Assembly: GCA_030704615.1 (NCBI GenBank)
Contig: CM060733.1
Location: 61,256,001-61,320,000 of the forward strand
Length of the DNA stretch: 64,000 bases
Direction of reading: 5' to 3'
From: Takakia lepidozioides
Lineage: Eukaryota; Streptophyta; Takakiopsida; Takakiales; Takakiaceae
Positions 24,630 to 35,039 of the stretch are shown one piece after another (position 1 is the first letter of the stretch; each line of letters begins with the position of its first letter). The position numbers and the translations under genes were made by a program. The notes below the pieces were generated by a model, which had not been told where the DNA came from, ran no database searches, and saw nothing but the letters and a program-made list of their open reading frames with translations.

Positions 24630-25190
24630 TCATGAACAACCAGATGTGACAGGCATCTGGTGGGATCATGGTGGATGGAGAATTAAAGAATTTGATGTGA
24701 ATCAAATTCCCTGTGAAACTGAGAAAGAAAGATTGTCCAAACAATTCTTTCAGAGGTTCTTGGAATTGTCAGACGGTTGTAACGAAAACATTCTTAATAG
24801 AGTGCATGATGCTGACCCTGAGTGGGGTCTGGAGAAAGGGGTGATAAAGATTTATCAGGTGGCCTGTAGAGGAAGAGCACGTTGGTTACCAACACTGGTT
24901 TATTTGATAGCATTGCTATCCATTAAGTGAATAGAGTTTGAAGGCTGGGAGGAAAGGAAGGTGAATGTTTATACTCATATTCATGAAGAGCTTGTACTGG
25001 TAAAGAATTGGATTCCAAAGGATATTTTGTGGATCAAACTCACACCAAGAACAGCTTTCCAGACTTGTTTGTCATATGGTTATATGGTAACGGAGACTTC
25101 TAGTATAGCCAAGGGTGCATTGAAGCTTGAAAGAAACCCAGGCATATACGAGAGATACTACAGAAGAGAGTTTTGGTTATTGCCACATTA
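24630..25190 (+). pseudogene. Unidentified leader ORF upstream of gag, broken
   Basis: A single frame runs from the end of the LTR to TAA at 25,189, interrupted by a TGA at ~24,928 (a single-step change from CGA). The product has no domain I recognise; it contains acidic, Trp-rich sequence (GIWWDHGGWRIKEFDV). It could be the start of gag or a separate leader protein. The gag frame proper starts in another frame downstream. Confidence 0.4.
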
Positions 25191-25291
25191 AGGAAATGAA
25201 AGACATGGGACATGAGTGATGAAAGAGAAGCTAGACTCCAGAGATATTCAGCAAAAAGAGAAAGTTATCTGAAAGCTAATTATCCATATCT

Positions 25292-27532
25292 TTGGGAGAG
25301 AGGAATAGACATAGGGGAATCATCTGGACCTCTCACACCATTAAGATCAGAGAGTACATCACCCATACCAGAAGAACTAGAGTTGGATGCCACTCCTTTT
25401 TTTCTTTGCAAGAAAGGTTAAGGGAATTGGTACGGGAAGAAGATCAACCACGAGGTGAAAGATCTGAGGTACATCCCTGGATAAAAGATTTGACAGAAAT
25501 CTTTGATAAGAGTTGGCATGGAACACCAAAAGCAGGAACTCCAGTTTCTGAAACGGAAGGTGAAGAAGGAGGAGAGGATGTGGCAGAGCCAACGGAGAGT
25601 TCAGACTCTCCAACACCATTGCAGTTGAGTTACATGAGTGAAGAAGAAACCCAAGGGCAGAACTTGGAGGATGAAAACAGAGAGAAGAAATTGGAAGAGG
25701 AAGAGTATGAAGAAGTAGACCCAACAGCTGAGGTTGAGACTACAACCAGGACATCCCAACCCGTTGGACCTGGATCAAGTGGAGCACTTGGATCACAGGC
25801 CAACGAAGGTGTCGGCTCAGGGGGATCAGACGGGCAGCCTGGATCTGGCTCTGGGGGGACAGGGAATGTGGGAAGTAGTGCAACTGGAGCTGGGAATACT
25901 GTGAATATCGTGGGGCCAGTAGCAGGGAGTACTCAGGGGCCACCACTGGGTGGAAGATCCACCACAACTACAACAGGTCCTCAAGGACCAGTACCAGCAA
26001 GTGGGCCAGCATCTATCAGTGGGCAGAAGATAGGGCCACAGATGGCGTTACAACCAACACGGGCAAAACCACATTTTCCAATATATTCAAGAAAAGAGGA
26101 TCCCGATGTACACATTAGCCAATTTGAGCATATATGTATTGTGAACAATGAGAATGGCGATGATGCCAAGATGAGACTGTTTCCTTGTTCACTTATCAAG
26201 AAAGCAAGTGAATGGTATGCAAGATTCCCTGATAATCATTTCCTAACCTGGAATGGCTTGAATACAGCATTCTAAAATAGGTTCAGGACAAGTAAAACTG
26301 AGGATGAAGTGTATGGAAGTTTACAACAGTTAAAGCAAAAGAAGCATGAAACTGTTGAGGAGTATATGGAAAAAATGGAATTGATGATGAAAAAGTTGGC
26401 TGTTGTACCAGCACCAAGTTTATAGAAGACTTGGTTTGTGAGTGGACTAAGACCAGAGTTGCAAAAGAAAGTGGATATGTTACCCCATAATACAGTGGAG
26501 GAGGCATTTGAAACAGCGAACAGAATTGAGCAATTGGGAATGCTTAGGAGAGAGAAAAGGGATGATGAGGACTCTGAGGATGAGTCGGATGAGGAAGAAG
26601 AGCAAGAGCTGAAAATGAAGAGTAAGAGAAAGGAGAAGTTGAAGAGGGATAACTATGAGAAAAGATTAGAAGAAATCTTGAAGAAGTATGCCACAGAGGC
26701 TGCAACATATTGGAGGAAGGGTGTTTGGTGTGCAAAGTGCCAGAATGAAGGCCATACCACCACTGAATGCCACATGAAGGAGAAACATTGTACTATCTGT
26801 AAGATGAATAACCATTCTACTGAGAATTGTTACTACAACAGAAGGACAGCTGCAAGAGAACCTAGGCAAGTAAGGGTGCATCAAGTGCAGCCCCAGCCAA
26901 GAAGAAACAGTGATCAGGACCACTATGGTAGGCCTGGTGGTTATAACAATGGGATGGAAGGGAGAGGTAATCCAAGAGGGAATTACCAAGGAAATTCCAA
27001 GGGCAACTATCAGGGTAATCCAAGGGGGAATTACCAGCCAGGGAATCAGGATTACAGAAATAATCCTAGAGCAGACCAAGGGCGAGGACCCAATGGTGAA
27101 GAACTGTGTTACTATTGTAATCAGGCAGGACATCGCAAGGCAGCCTGTTCATTCTGGATTAGACACCAGAATGAGATGAGAGCTCCTATGAATGAGGGCC
27201 CAGTGGTGACAGCTCACATGGTTAGGCCATGTGTTGTACCAGAAGTAAGTACAATGATAGTAACGAGAAGCAAAGCCAAACTAATACCTCCAGTAGTTGA
27301 GGAAGATGATGATAATGAAGATGGCAGTGGTGTGCCTGAAGATGATGAGACTTGGAGGGATGAGAAGGAACTGCACAAGGAAGTGGCAGATACCATAAGG
27401 GAAATGCAGAAGAGTACTGATATTCCTATGGCAGATTCCTCTGATTCTGATGGAGAAGAAGAAGTGAGTGAGGATGAAAGGAAGAAAGAAGCTGCGACAT
27501 GCAGAGTAATGAAGGGACTTTGGCTGAAGTAA
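25292..27532 (+). pseudogene. Gag polyprotein with three zinc knuckles (two in-frame stops)
   Basis: Structural protein of the retrotransposon particle. The N-terminal third is acidic and Ser/Gly/Thr-rich. A retrotransposon-gag domain follows at ~26,080-26,560 (PDVHISQFEH, ASEWYARFPDNHFLTWNGL, EEYMEKMELMMKKLA, PELQKKVDML). Three CCHC knuckles are present: CAKCQNEGHTTTEC, CTICKMNNHSTENC, and after an Asn/Gly/Arg-rich spacer CYYCNQAGHRKAAC. In-frame TAA (~26,273) and TAG (~26,424) interrupt it; both are one C-to-T change from CAA and CAG. The gag frame overlaps the pol frame by about 34 nt, with pol in the -1 frame, a usual gag-pol arrangement. Confidence 0.9.
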
Positions 27533-28344
27533 TATGCCAGACCAAAGCGGAGATTACCATTGGACAGCTATTGGCTGTGGCACCTTATTGTAGACACAGG
27601 CTGTATCAAGCAATCAATCAAATTGCCCATGTGACAGGGAACACAGACCTGAACAGCAAGGTGACCAGTTATAATGTGAAGCCGGAAGGGCGAGAAGCAG
27701 TCAGGGACTTTGATGATTCTATGTCAGTAATCCAATTGAGAATTGGAAGAACAGAACTAACTGATGTACTGATAGATGGAGGCTTTGGAGTGAATATCAT
27801 GACAGACCAATTAAGGCAGAAGCTTGGTGTAAGTAACATGAAACCAGCCCCATTTACAGTAACAATGGCAGATCAAAGAAGTGTACAGCCATTGGGATTG
27901 ATAAGAGGAGTTAAGATACAGATTCAAAAGATGATCTTTATGATCACAGTAACTGTGTTGAAAATGGATGAAGTCATGGAGGCTTACTCCTTATTATTGG
28001 GACGTCCGTGGCTGAAACAGGCTAGGGTATTCCATGACTGGAATTCCCAGTTACTAACTGTGCATAATGGGATGCACAAGATACAAATTACCACTAAGAA
28101 ATCTAGTAGATTACCTGCTACGAGAAGACCTCAAGGGGTCAGGGAGTATGACTGGAGGGGAGGACTGGATGAGGAGCAAGAAACTACCCTGTTCGCTGCA
28201 CACCCAGAGTGGGAGCAGGTTGTAGAGATGCAGCTGGAAGGCCTAAGTTGTTTAAAAGGTATCTGCTGTGGTGTAGTGACAACAACACCAATTGAAGGTG
28301 AAATAAGCAGTTACCCACCACATTTTTATGAAGAAAGAGAATGA
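27499..28344 (+). CDS. Gypsy aspartic protease domain
   Basis: Start of pol. The active-site motif reads LIDGGFGVN (DGG where many relatives have DTG or DSG), followed by the flap region and the C-terminal LLLGRPWLKQ block typical of plant gypsy retropepsins. The frame ends at a TGA (28,342-28,344) and reopens immediately in the same frame, so protease and RT were one polyprotein; the TGA fits a CGA-to-TGA mutation. Protease releases mature Gag and Pol from the polyprotein. Confidence 0.85.
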   Translation: MQSNEGTLAEVICQTKAEITIGQLLAVAPYCRHRLYQAINQIAHVTGNTDLNSKVTSYNVKPEGREAVRDFDDSMSVIQLRIGRTELTDVLIDGGFGVNIMTDQLRQKLGVSNMKPAPFTVTMADQRSVQPLGLIRGVKIQIQKMIFMITVTVLKMDEVMEAYSLLLGRPWLKQARVFHDWNSQLLTVHNGMHKIQITTKKSSRLPATRRPQGVREYDWRGGLDEEQETTLFAAHPEWEQVVEMQLEGLSCLKGICCGVVTTTPIEGEISSYPPHFYEERE

Positions 28345-29745
28345 GAAATGGAAATCCTAGAGGAACCAGCCACTGTGAGTTTACAGGATGAAGTGGTAAC
28401 TGGTTGGACAATCACAGCTGATGAGCAGGTGAGAGAAGTGAATGTGGGAACTGAAGAGGAACCGAGGATGGTGAAGGTAGGGGCTGATTTGGAGCCAGAA
28501 TTCTTTGAGGAAGCTAAGAGTTTGTTCATCAAATACAAAGATGTATTTGCTTGGAGCTACGAGGATCTAAAAGGGATACCACCTGAGATCTGTCAGCATA
28601 AGATTGAACTGGAACCAGGGTCAGTACCAATCAAATAGGCAAGGTACAGAATGAATCCCAACTATGCACAGAAGGTTGGAGAAGAGATCAAGAAGTTGGC
28701 TGAGGCTAAGTTTATATACCCGATAGAGTATACAACTTGGTTGTCACCCATTGTAATAGTTCCCAAGAAGAATGGTAAACTGAGAGTTTGTGTGAACTAT
28801 AAGAGGTTGAATGCTTGCACGAAGAAAGATCATTTTTCCTTGCCATTCACAGAAGCGGTATTGGACACTGTGGCAAGCCATGAGATGTACTCATTCATGG
28901 ATGGCTTCAGTGGTTATAATCAAGTGCAAGTGGCAGAAAAAGACCAGGGAAAGACAGCTTTCATCACAGACTGGGGTGCTTATGCATACAAAGTCATGTC
29001 TTTTGGACTTTGTAATGCACCAGCAACCTTTCAAAGAGTGATAAGTGAATCTTTTCATGAGTATCTGGATGATTTCATGTAGGTGTTCTTGGATGATTTC
29101 AGTGTGTACAGCTCTAAGAATGAGCACTTGCATAAATTGGAGTTATGTTTGGCCAGATGCAAGATGAGAGGTCTGGGCCTGAATCCAGAGAAGAGTACTT
29201 TCTGTGTGAACTCAGGGGTGCTTTTGGGACACATTGTGTGTAAGAGGGGACTTCTTGTGGATCCCAGGAAGACAGAGGCCATTAAAGCCTCTCCACCACC
29301 AGTAAATGTTAAGAGTCTAAGGAGATTCCTTGGACAAACTAGTTATTACAGAAGATTTGTCAAAAGGTATGCACAGATAGCAACACCATTGAGCAAGCTT
29401 CTGAAGAAAGATGCAGTGTTTGCATGGACAGCTGAATGTCAACAGGCTTTTGATGAACTTACATTGTCAGTAACAACTACACCTGTGCTGATTAACCCTC
29501 ACTGGCATGTAGTATTTCATGTTCACTGTGATGCCTCAGGAGAAGCGTTGGGAGCGGTGTTAGCCCAAAATGTTACAGGAAATATAGATTCACCTGTGTA
29601 CTATGCTAGCAGGTTGATGAACAGCGCTGAAAGGAACTATAGCACAACTGAAAGAGAAGCACTGGCAATGATTTATGCAGTCAAGAAATTTAGGCATTAC
29701 CTATTGGGAAGAAAGTTTATGTTTAATGTGGTCACCAGGCTCTGA
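28345..29745 (+). pseudogene. Gypsy reverse transcriptase and RNase H (interrupted)
   Basis: It copies the element RNA into DNA. Visible blocks: CVNYKRLNACTKKDHFSLPF, the palm MDGFSGYNQV, FGLCNAPATFQR, the catalytic VFLDDFSVYS, the thumb LGHIVCKRG, and FLGQTSYYRRFVK. RNase H starts with HVHCDASGEALGAVLAQ and continues YASRLMNSAERNYSTTEREALAMIYAVKKFRHYL. In-frame TAG codons at ~28,636 and ~29,080 sit where relatives carry Gln (CAG). A one-base shift near 29,728 moves the end of RNase H (GHQALIYLVNKP, GRLHLVADHLSR) into the next frame at 29,754-29,880. Confidence 0.9.
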
Positions 29746-29753
29746 TATATCTG

Positions 29754-31038
29754 GTGAACAAACCTTTGATAAGTGGAAGGATAGCAAGGTGGTTAATAAT
29801 CTTGCACGAGTTTGAGTTTGAAGTTGTTTACAAGCCTGGCCGTTTGCATCTTGTGGCAGATCATTTGTCACGCCTAACAACAGGAGAGCCCGCCATAGGA
29901 GTAGACGACCAATTGCCTGATGCGAGTTTATTCGCAATGGAGGTGCAAGGAAGTGCAGATGAATGGTTAGATGAATGGTCCATTGGAATTTATCAGTGAT
30001 CAGGGAAGTCGCTTCATTAATGAGACCATTGAACAATTGACTAAAGAGTTCATGATTGTGCATAGGAAGAGTACAACGTATTACCCACAGGGTAATGGGC
30101 AGGCAGAGGCTACCAACAAAATACTATGTACTATCTTGGCTAAGATAGTCAATGCAAACAGAACGGATTGGGATACAAAGCTACTGACAGCTTTGTGGTC
30201 ATACAGGACTTCATATAAAGTCACCACTAAGTATACACCATTCCAATTAGTTTATGGTATGGAAGCTTTACTTCCAGTGGAATTCTTGTTACCTACCATG
30301 AGAACGGAATGGGGAAAGAGAATGAAATTGGAAGATTCAATTAAGGTCAAGAAACGTGAATTATACCATGTGGAAGAAGTACGTGCTGATGCAGCCGATA
30401 ACATGACCAGAATTCAGATGAAGAGGAAGGAACAGTTTGATGAAGGCAAATTAAAGACTTTTAAGATGGGAGATTTGGTTCTCTGGTTGCAGAAGAAGGG
30501 GAAGATTAAAGCTTCTAAGCTTAAATCACCATGGAAAGGACCTTATGTCATACAGAAGATGTATGATAACAACACCGCCATGTTACAAACCATTAACAAA
30601 GAGATGCTGGGAAGAGTCAATGCCAATAAGTTCAAGGGGTACAGTGGTATCCATGACAAACCATTGCAGCACGATTTGCATGTTGAAACGCAAAAGCAGT
30701 CACGGGCTGCGCCAGTGACACCAACGGAGTATGGAGCACTTGTCGCTAAGCCGAGCATATATGACCAGGGCGGGAACTACAGGTGTTCGCATACCTATCA
30801 CAGCCCATCACAGCGTGACACAGTCTATCACAACCCATCACAGCGTGGCACAGCCTATCACAGACCATCACAGCGTGACACAGCCTATCACAGCCCATCA
30901 CAGCGTCACACAACCTATCACAGCCCATCACAACCTATCACAGCCCATCACAACGTCACACAGCCTATCACAGCCTATCACAGTGCCACACAGCCTATCA
31001 CAACTCAACACAGCCTACCAAAGTTACACAGTCCATAG
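29754..31038 (+). pseudogene. RNase H tail and internally deleted integrase
   Basis: The segment 29,754-29,999 holds the end of RNase H. At ~29,985 the sequence jumps to the middle of the integrase core (EFISDQGSRFINE with the second catalytic Asp; then GNGQAEATNKIL with the catalytic Glu). The His2-Cys2 zinc domain and the first Asp are absent, about 0.8-1 kb less than normal. The direct repeat GATGAATGGT / GATGAATGGT at the junction suggests deletion by short homology. The C-terminal domain is present (LKSPWKGPYVIQKM), followed by a tail encoded by the CACAGCC-type tract (YHSPSQRDTAYHSPSQ). The integrase cannot be functional. Confidence 0.85.
30785..31035 (+). repeat. CACAGCC-type repeat tract after the integrase
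   Basis: Irregular units such as CAGCCTATCACAGCCCATCA and CAGCGTGACACAGCC, translated in one frame as (T/V)YH(S/N/R)PSQ(R)D repeats. The same core (CACAGCC) forms the LTR arrays of this element. Confidence 0.85.
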
Positions 31039-31362
31039 GATCAGTGACAGGTGGACGTGGGTTAACATCCGGAGAGTGGCCGGCGGAAAAGTGGACGGAG
31101 GCAGGTTTAGAAATGGACACGTGGACGCCAGGGCGAGACACACAGCCGGACATGAATTGCAAGAACGGGTGTCTCAGTGATTCCAAAGGTGCAGCGGTTG
31201 TCTAGGGAAAACCCCTGGGGGGTGCACTCCAGCCAATATGTACCAGCCACGTGCGTGCACAGGAGGGGGTATTTTAAACCCCCCCATGTACAACATTATA
31301 CATAAATAGGGGGATTTAAAACACGTTAAATATAATGTTACAGGAGGGGGTTGTTGAATTGT

Positions 31363-31433
31363 AAGGGGTAGTCTAGTGGTAAGGACATCGTTTAGTCCGC
31401 GATGCATGGCGGGATCAAATCGCGGTATCCTTT
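31363..31433 (+). tRNA. tRNA-like sequence (probably a decayed tRNA or SINE head)
   Basis: It contains an A-box-like TAGTCTAGTGG, a D-arm (GTC...GAC), a 5-bp anticodon stem with a 7-base loop TTAGTCC (anticodon would be AGT, Thr), a degenerate T-arm (GCGGGATCAAATCGC) and an immediate T8 terminator at 31,431-31,438. Acceptor and T stems are imperfect, so a working tRNA is unlikely. Confidence 0.35.
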
Positions 31434-32029
31434 TTTTTGCTCTCTCTTTTCCCTCCTCTCCTCTCATCTCCTCTCATCTCCTCTCCCCTCCTCTCCCGCG
31501 TTCGTGGGTGGGTGGTCGACCGCAGGGCATGGTATTCTTCTTGATGTTTACAAGGTTCTTGGGAGGGTCAGCTTGGTCTTAGCAAGCCGTGTTTCAATCT
31601 CTGCTTGCTCAGCTGCACTGTGGTGGTTCTCAAAGACCAATCCGACATTACCTTACTACAGCCATCAGCAGCACACAAAAGAGATCATTTTGGGGTTGAT
31701 GGGAGGTCAAATCCTCCATGGGTCACAACACAAGGTCAAGGACAATGTGGTGAGGGCACCTTCTTCTTCGACCTATTTCAGCCTGTTTTTCCCTCTCATC
31801 ACACTCGGCGCCCCTGAATTTGCAGCACGGAGCAGAGCTGACAAAAGTTTTTTAAAGATCCTTCACGATGGTGGGACAACTGCAGTCGCAAGGTGTGGCG
31901 TTTTCTTAAGGTACAATGTGAAGAAGTTTGTCCATCCTGGAAATGCGGGCTCTTGCCTCCTGTTAGTACCATGATTTGGTATTCTTCTAGCCCAGGCCAG
32001 TCACATTCGTTTGTTTTTGCAATGCGTGT

Positions 32030-32520
32030 GCGATCCTGGCAGCCCTGGAAAATGAGGAAGAGGTCCATGGTGGCATCATCAAAGCTGGGATTGTATCAGA
32101 TGTCAATCTGACCAGTGCCATGGTGGACATGTATGCCAAATGCGGGTGCATGAAGGATGCATTAAAGGGGGTGTTGGGCAGTATGGTTGAACGGAATGTG
32201 GTGTCATAGAGCGTGATGGTGGCATGCTATAAGCGCTACAAGGGCAGAGGAGGGAGGCTTTGGAGACCTCTGAGCACATGTACAAGCTTGGCAGCCCTGG
32301 AGATTGGAGAAGAGGTCCACGGTGGCATCGTCAAAGCTGTAGTGATTGTATCAGATGTCATTATGAAAGCTGCCCTGGCGGACATGTATGTCAAATGTGG
32401 GTATGTGTAAGATGCAAAGGGAGTGATGGGCAGCTAAGGGGTTGTGTATGCAATGTGGTGTCATGGAGCATAGTGATGGAGCAAAGGACGCGTTCCCCCC
32501 CTGAGTTTGAATTAAGTCTA
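32030..32520 (+). pseudogene. PLS-type pentatricopeptide repeat (PPR) gene fragment
   Basis: Captured piece of an organelle RNA-processing PPR protein. The minus-free reading gives EEVHGGIIKAGIVSDVN, SAMVDMYAKCGCMKDALKGV, and again LEIGEEVHGGIVKA, ALADMYVKCGYV, typical of L and S motifs of land-plant PLS PPR proteins. It is interrupted by stops (TAG at ~32,207, TAA at ~32,408), has no start, and lies within the Mutator-type element. It is the probable founder of the tandem array that follows. Confidence 0.8.
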
Positions 32521-32639
32521 GTGCAGAGAGGGTGATTTAGGGGCTGAGCTTTGGCTCAGCCTCAAGATTCAGAAAGTTGGTGCATAGAGTCCATTCAAAT
32601 GGAGTACTGTTGGGCAGACATGGAAAAGGGGGGAGAGGT

Positions 32640-34190
32640 GCATGGTGACATTGTCAAAAGCTGAAATTAATGTACCTTATGTTCTTCTGAATAGTGCCCC
32701 CTGGTGGACAGGTCTGCCAAATGCGGGTGCATAGAGGATGCAAAGGGAGTGTGGGGAAAACCTGGAAAAGGGGGAAGAGGTCCATGGTGACATTGTCAAA
32801 AGCTAGAATTGTACCTTATGTCATCTGAACAGTGCCCTGGTGGACAGGTCTGCCGAATGCGGGTGCGTAGAGGATGCAAATGGAGTGTTGGGCAGACCTG
32901 GAAAATGGGGAAGAGCCATGGTGACATTGTCAGAAGCTGGAATTGTACCTTATGTTATCTGAATAGTGCCCTGGTGGACAGGTCTGCCAAATGCGGGTGC
33001 GTAGAGGATGCAAAGGGAGTGTGGGGCAGACCTGGAAAGGGGGAAGCTGAGGTCCATGGTGACATTGTCAAAAGCTGGAATTGTACATTATGTCATTCTG
33101 AATAGTGCCCTGGTGGACAGGTCTGCCAAATGCGGGTGCGTAGAGGATGCAAAGGGAGTGTGGGGCAGACCTGGAAATGGGGGAAGCTGAGGTCCACGGT
33201 GACATTGTCAAAAGCTGGAGTTGTACCTTATGTCATTCTGAATAGTGCCCTGGTGGACAGGTCTGCCAAATGCGGGTGCGTAGAGGATGCAAAGGGAGTG
33301 TTGGGCAGACCTGGAAAAGGGGGAAGAGGTCCATGGTGACATTGTCAAAAGCTGGAATTGTACCTTATGTCATCCTGAATAGTGCCCTGGTGGACAGGTC
33401 TGCCAAATGCCGGTGCGTAGAGGATGCAAAGGGAGTGTGGGGCAGACCTGGAAAGGGGGAAGCTGAGGTCCATGGTGACATTATCAAAAGCTGGAATTGT
33501 ACATTATGTCATCTGAACAGTGCCCTGGTGGACAGGTCTGCCAAATGCGGGTGCGTAGAGGATGCAAAGGGAGTGTGGGGCAGACCTGGAAATGGGGGAA
33601 GCTGAGGTCCATGGTGACATTGTCAAAAGCTGTAATTGTACCTTATGTCATTCTGAATAGTGCCCTGGTGGACAGGTCTGCCAAATGCGGGTGCGTAGAG
33701 GATGCAAAGGGAGTGTTGGGCAGACCTGGAAAAGGGGGAAGAGGTCCACGGTGACATTGTCAAAAGCTGGAATTGTACCTTATGTCATCCTGAATAGTGC
33801 CCTGGTGGACAGGTCTGCCAAATGCGGGTGCGTAGAGGATGCAAAGGGAGTGTTGGGCAGACCTGGAAAAGGGGGAAGAGGTCCACGGTGACATTGTCAA
33901 AAGCTGGAATTGTACCTTATGTCATCCTGAATAGTGCCCTGGTGGACAGGTCTGCCAAATGCGGGTGCGTAGAGGATGCAAAGGGAGTGTTGGGCAGACC
34001 TGGAAAAGGGGGAAGAGGTCCACGGTGACATTGTCAAAAGCTGGAATTGTACCTTATGTCATCCTGAATAGTGCCCTGGTGGACAGGTCTGCCAAATGCG
34101 GGTGCATAGAGGATGCAAAGGGAGTGTGGGGCAGACCTGGAAAAGGAGGAAGAGGTCCATGGTGGAATTGTTGTACTTTGTGTCATTCTG
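32640..34190 (+). repeat. Tandem array of ~137-140 bp units derived from one PPR motif
   Basis: Eleven near-identical units, each containing GTGCCCTGGTGGACAGGTCTG, then AAATGCGGGTGCGTAGAGGATG and GGGCAGACCTGGAAA. Units start at about 32,691, 32,831, 32,965, 33,104, 33,244, 33,383, 33,520, 33,659, 33,797, 33,934 and 34,070 (positions of GTGCCC). Each encodes a version of SALVDRSAKCGCVEDAKGV. The period of 137 is not a multiple of three, so the frame shifts from unit to unit and no long protein is made. Spacing and identity are highest in the last units, suggesting recent unequal crossing-over. Confidence 0.92.
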
Positions 34191-34194
34191 AGAG

Positions 34195-34995
34195 TCCAAA
34201 TTATCTAGGGAAGGAAAATCACTAAGGGATACATTTCACCCTGTTCTTCTCTCTTATCAGAATTGGCCCTAAAATTCCATGTTGAACTCTGCAATTCCCA
34301 ATGCCCTTTATTACTTAGGCTTTCACTTCCCCAAGCAACTTACATCTGTACCAGCCTTGAGTTCAACACATACTCTTAGTGCTCTTTATCATTAAAGTAT
34401 ACAGAATATACTGGCATGGTTCTGTTCACCAGCCATAGATAAGAGTATACATTGTACCATTTGGTGGTTAATCCAAAGATAACATTATACATCTGAAAAC
34501 CCCAGACTCTTGGAGATAAGATGTCTTGAACAATACATTCTGATTCAGAACTGAAACCATCGTACTATTTAGTATTTAATCAGCATGGTAGGTAGCTTAA
34601 AAACTACTCTATAAGCTGGCTCAACTTATTAGTATTATGGAAGATATGTGGTGTTGGAGAAAAACACAATTACAATGAGCGGAAAGTCTTTGACAATCTT
34701 ATCAAGGGCAAATAGATATCTTTTTAATTAATTTATTGGATTTTATTCTGTTTTTTAATTAATAAACTTGATATAATATAAAAACATACATATACATATT
34801 TGAGGGTATTTTTTAATGATTGAAAAAGAGAATATACATATAGAGGGGGTTTTTTTTTTAAATTATAAATTTTTGTATATGTACAGGAGAGGGTTTTATA
34901 ATCCTCAAAAAGTATGTACAGAGGGGATATAAATTATCCGAGGACCCGTATACAGGGGGTTTTTTTATTAGTCGGCGAACGCACGTGATACGCAC
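34195..34995. other. AT-rich right part of the Mutator-type element
   Basis: No gene seen. It includes several GGGGGTTTT/AAAACCCC-like blocks (34,840-34,975) that mirror the GGGGGTATTTTAAACCCCCC blocks near 31,264-31,345, consistent with long, diverged subterminal inverted regions. Confidence 0.5.
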
Positions 34996-35039
34996 ATTTT
35001 ATAAAAAGTGCACCCCCCAGGGGAAAACCCTGCTGTGCA

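Larger units (their letters stand above)
31215..35020. mobile_element. Mutator-type non-autonomous element (Pack-MULE) nested in the gypsy element
   Basis: Terminal inverted repeats start CTGGGGGGTGCACT (left, 31,215-31,228) and end AGTGCACCCCCCAG (right, 35,007-35,020). Weaker similarity extends inward (both ends have CACGTGCGT about 20 bp further in). The 10-bp direct repeat GGGAAAACCC flanks the element at 31,205-31,214 and 35,021-35,030; 8-11 bp duplications are the hallmark of Mutator-like elements. No transposase is encoded. The cargo is a tRNA-like segment, unidentified transcribed-looking DNA and an amplified PPR gene fragment, the usual content of a Pack-MULE. It separates the integrase from the extra 3' ORF of the host gypsy element. 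Confidence 0.85.

Noticed and set aside
31363-31433. Functional tRNA-Thr(AGT)
   Set aside because: Acceptor and T stems do not pair well; kept only as a tRNA-like segment.
31174-31467. Minus-strand ORF across the gypsy/Mutator boundary
   Set aside because: It spans the insertion junction, so it cannot be an ancestral gene.
33130-34225. Series of overlapping small proteins (MRVRRGCKGS...)
   Set aside because: They are frame-shifted readings of one 137-bp repeat, not independent genes.
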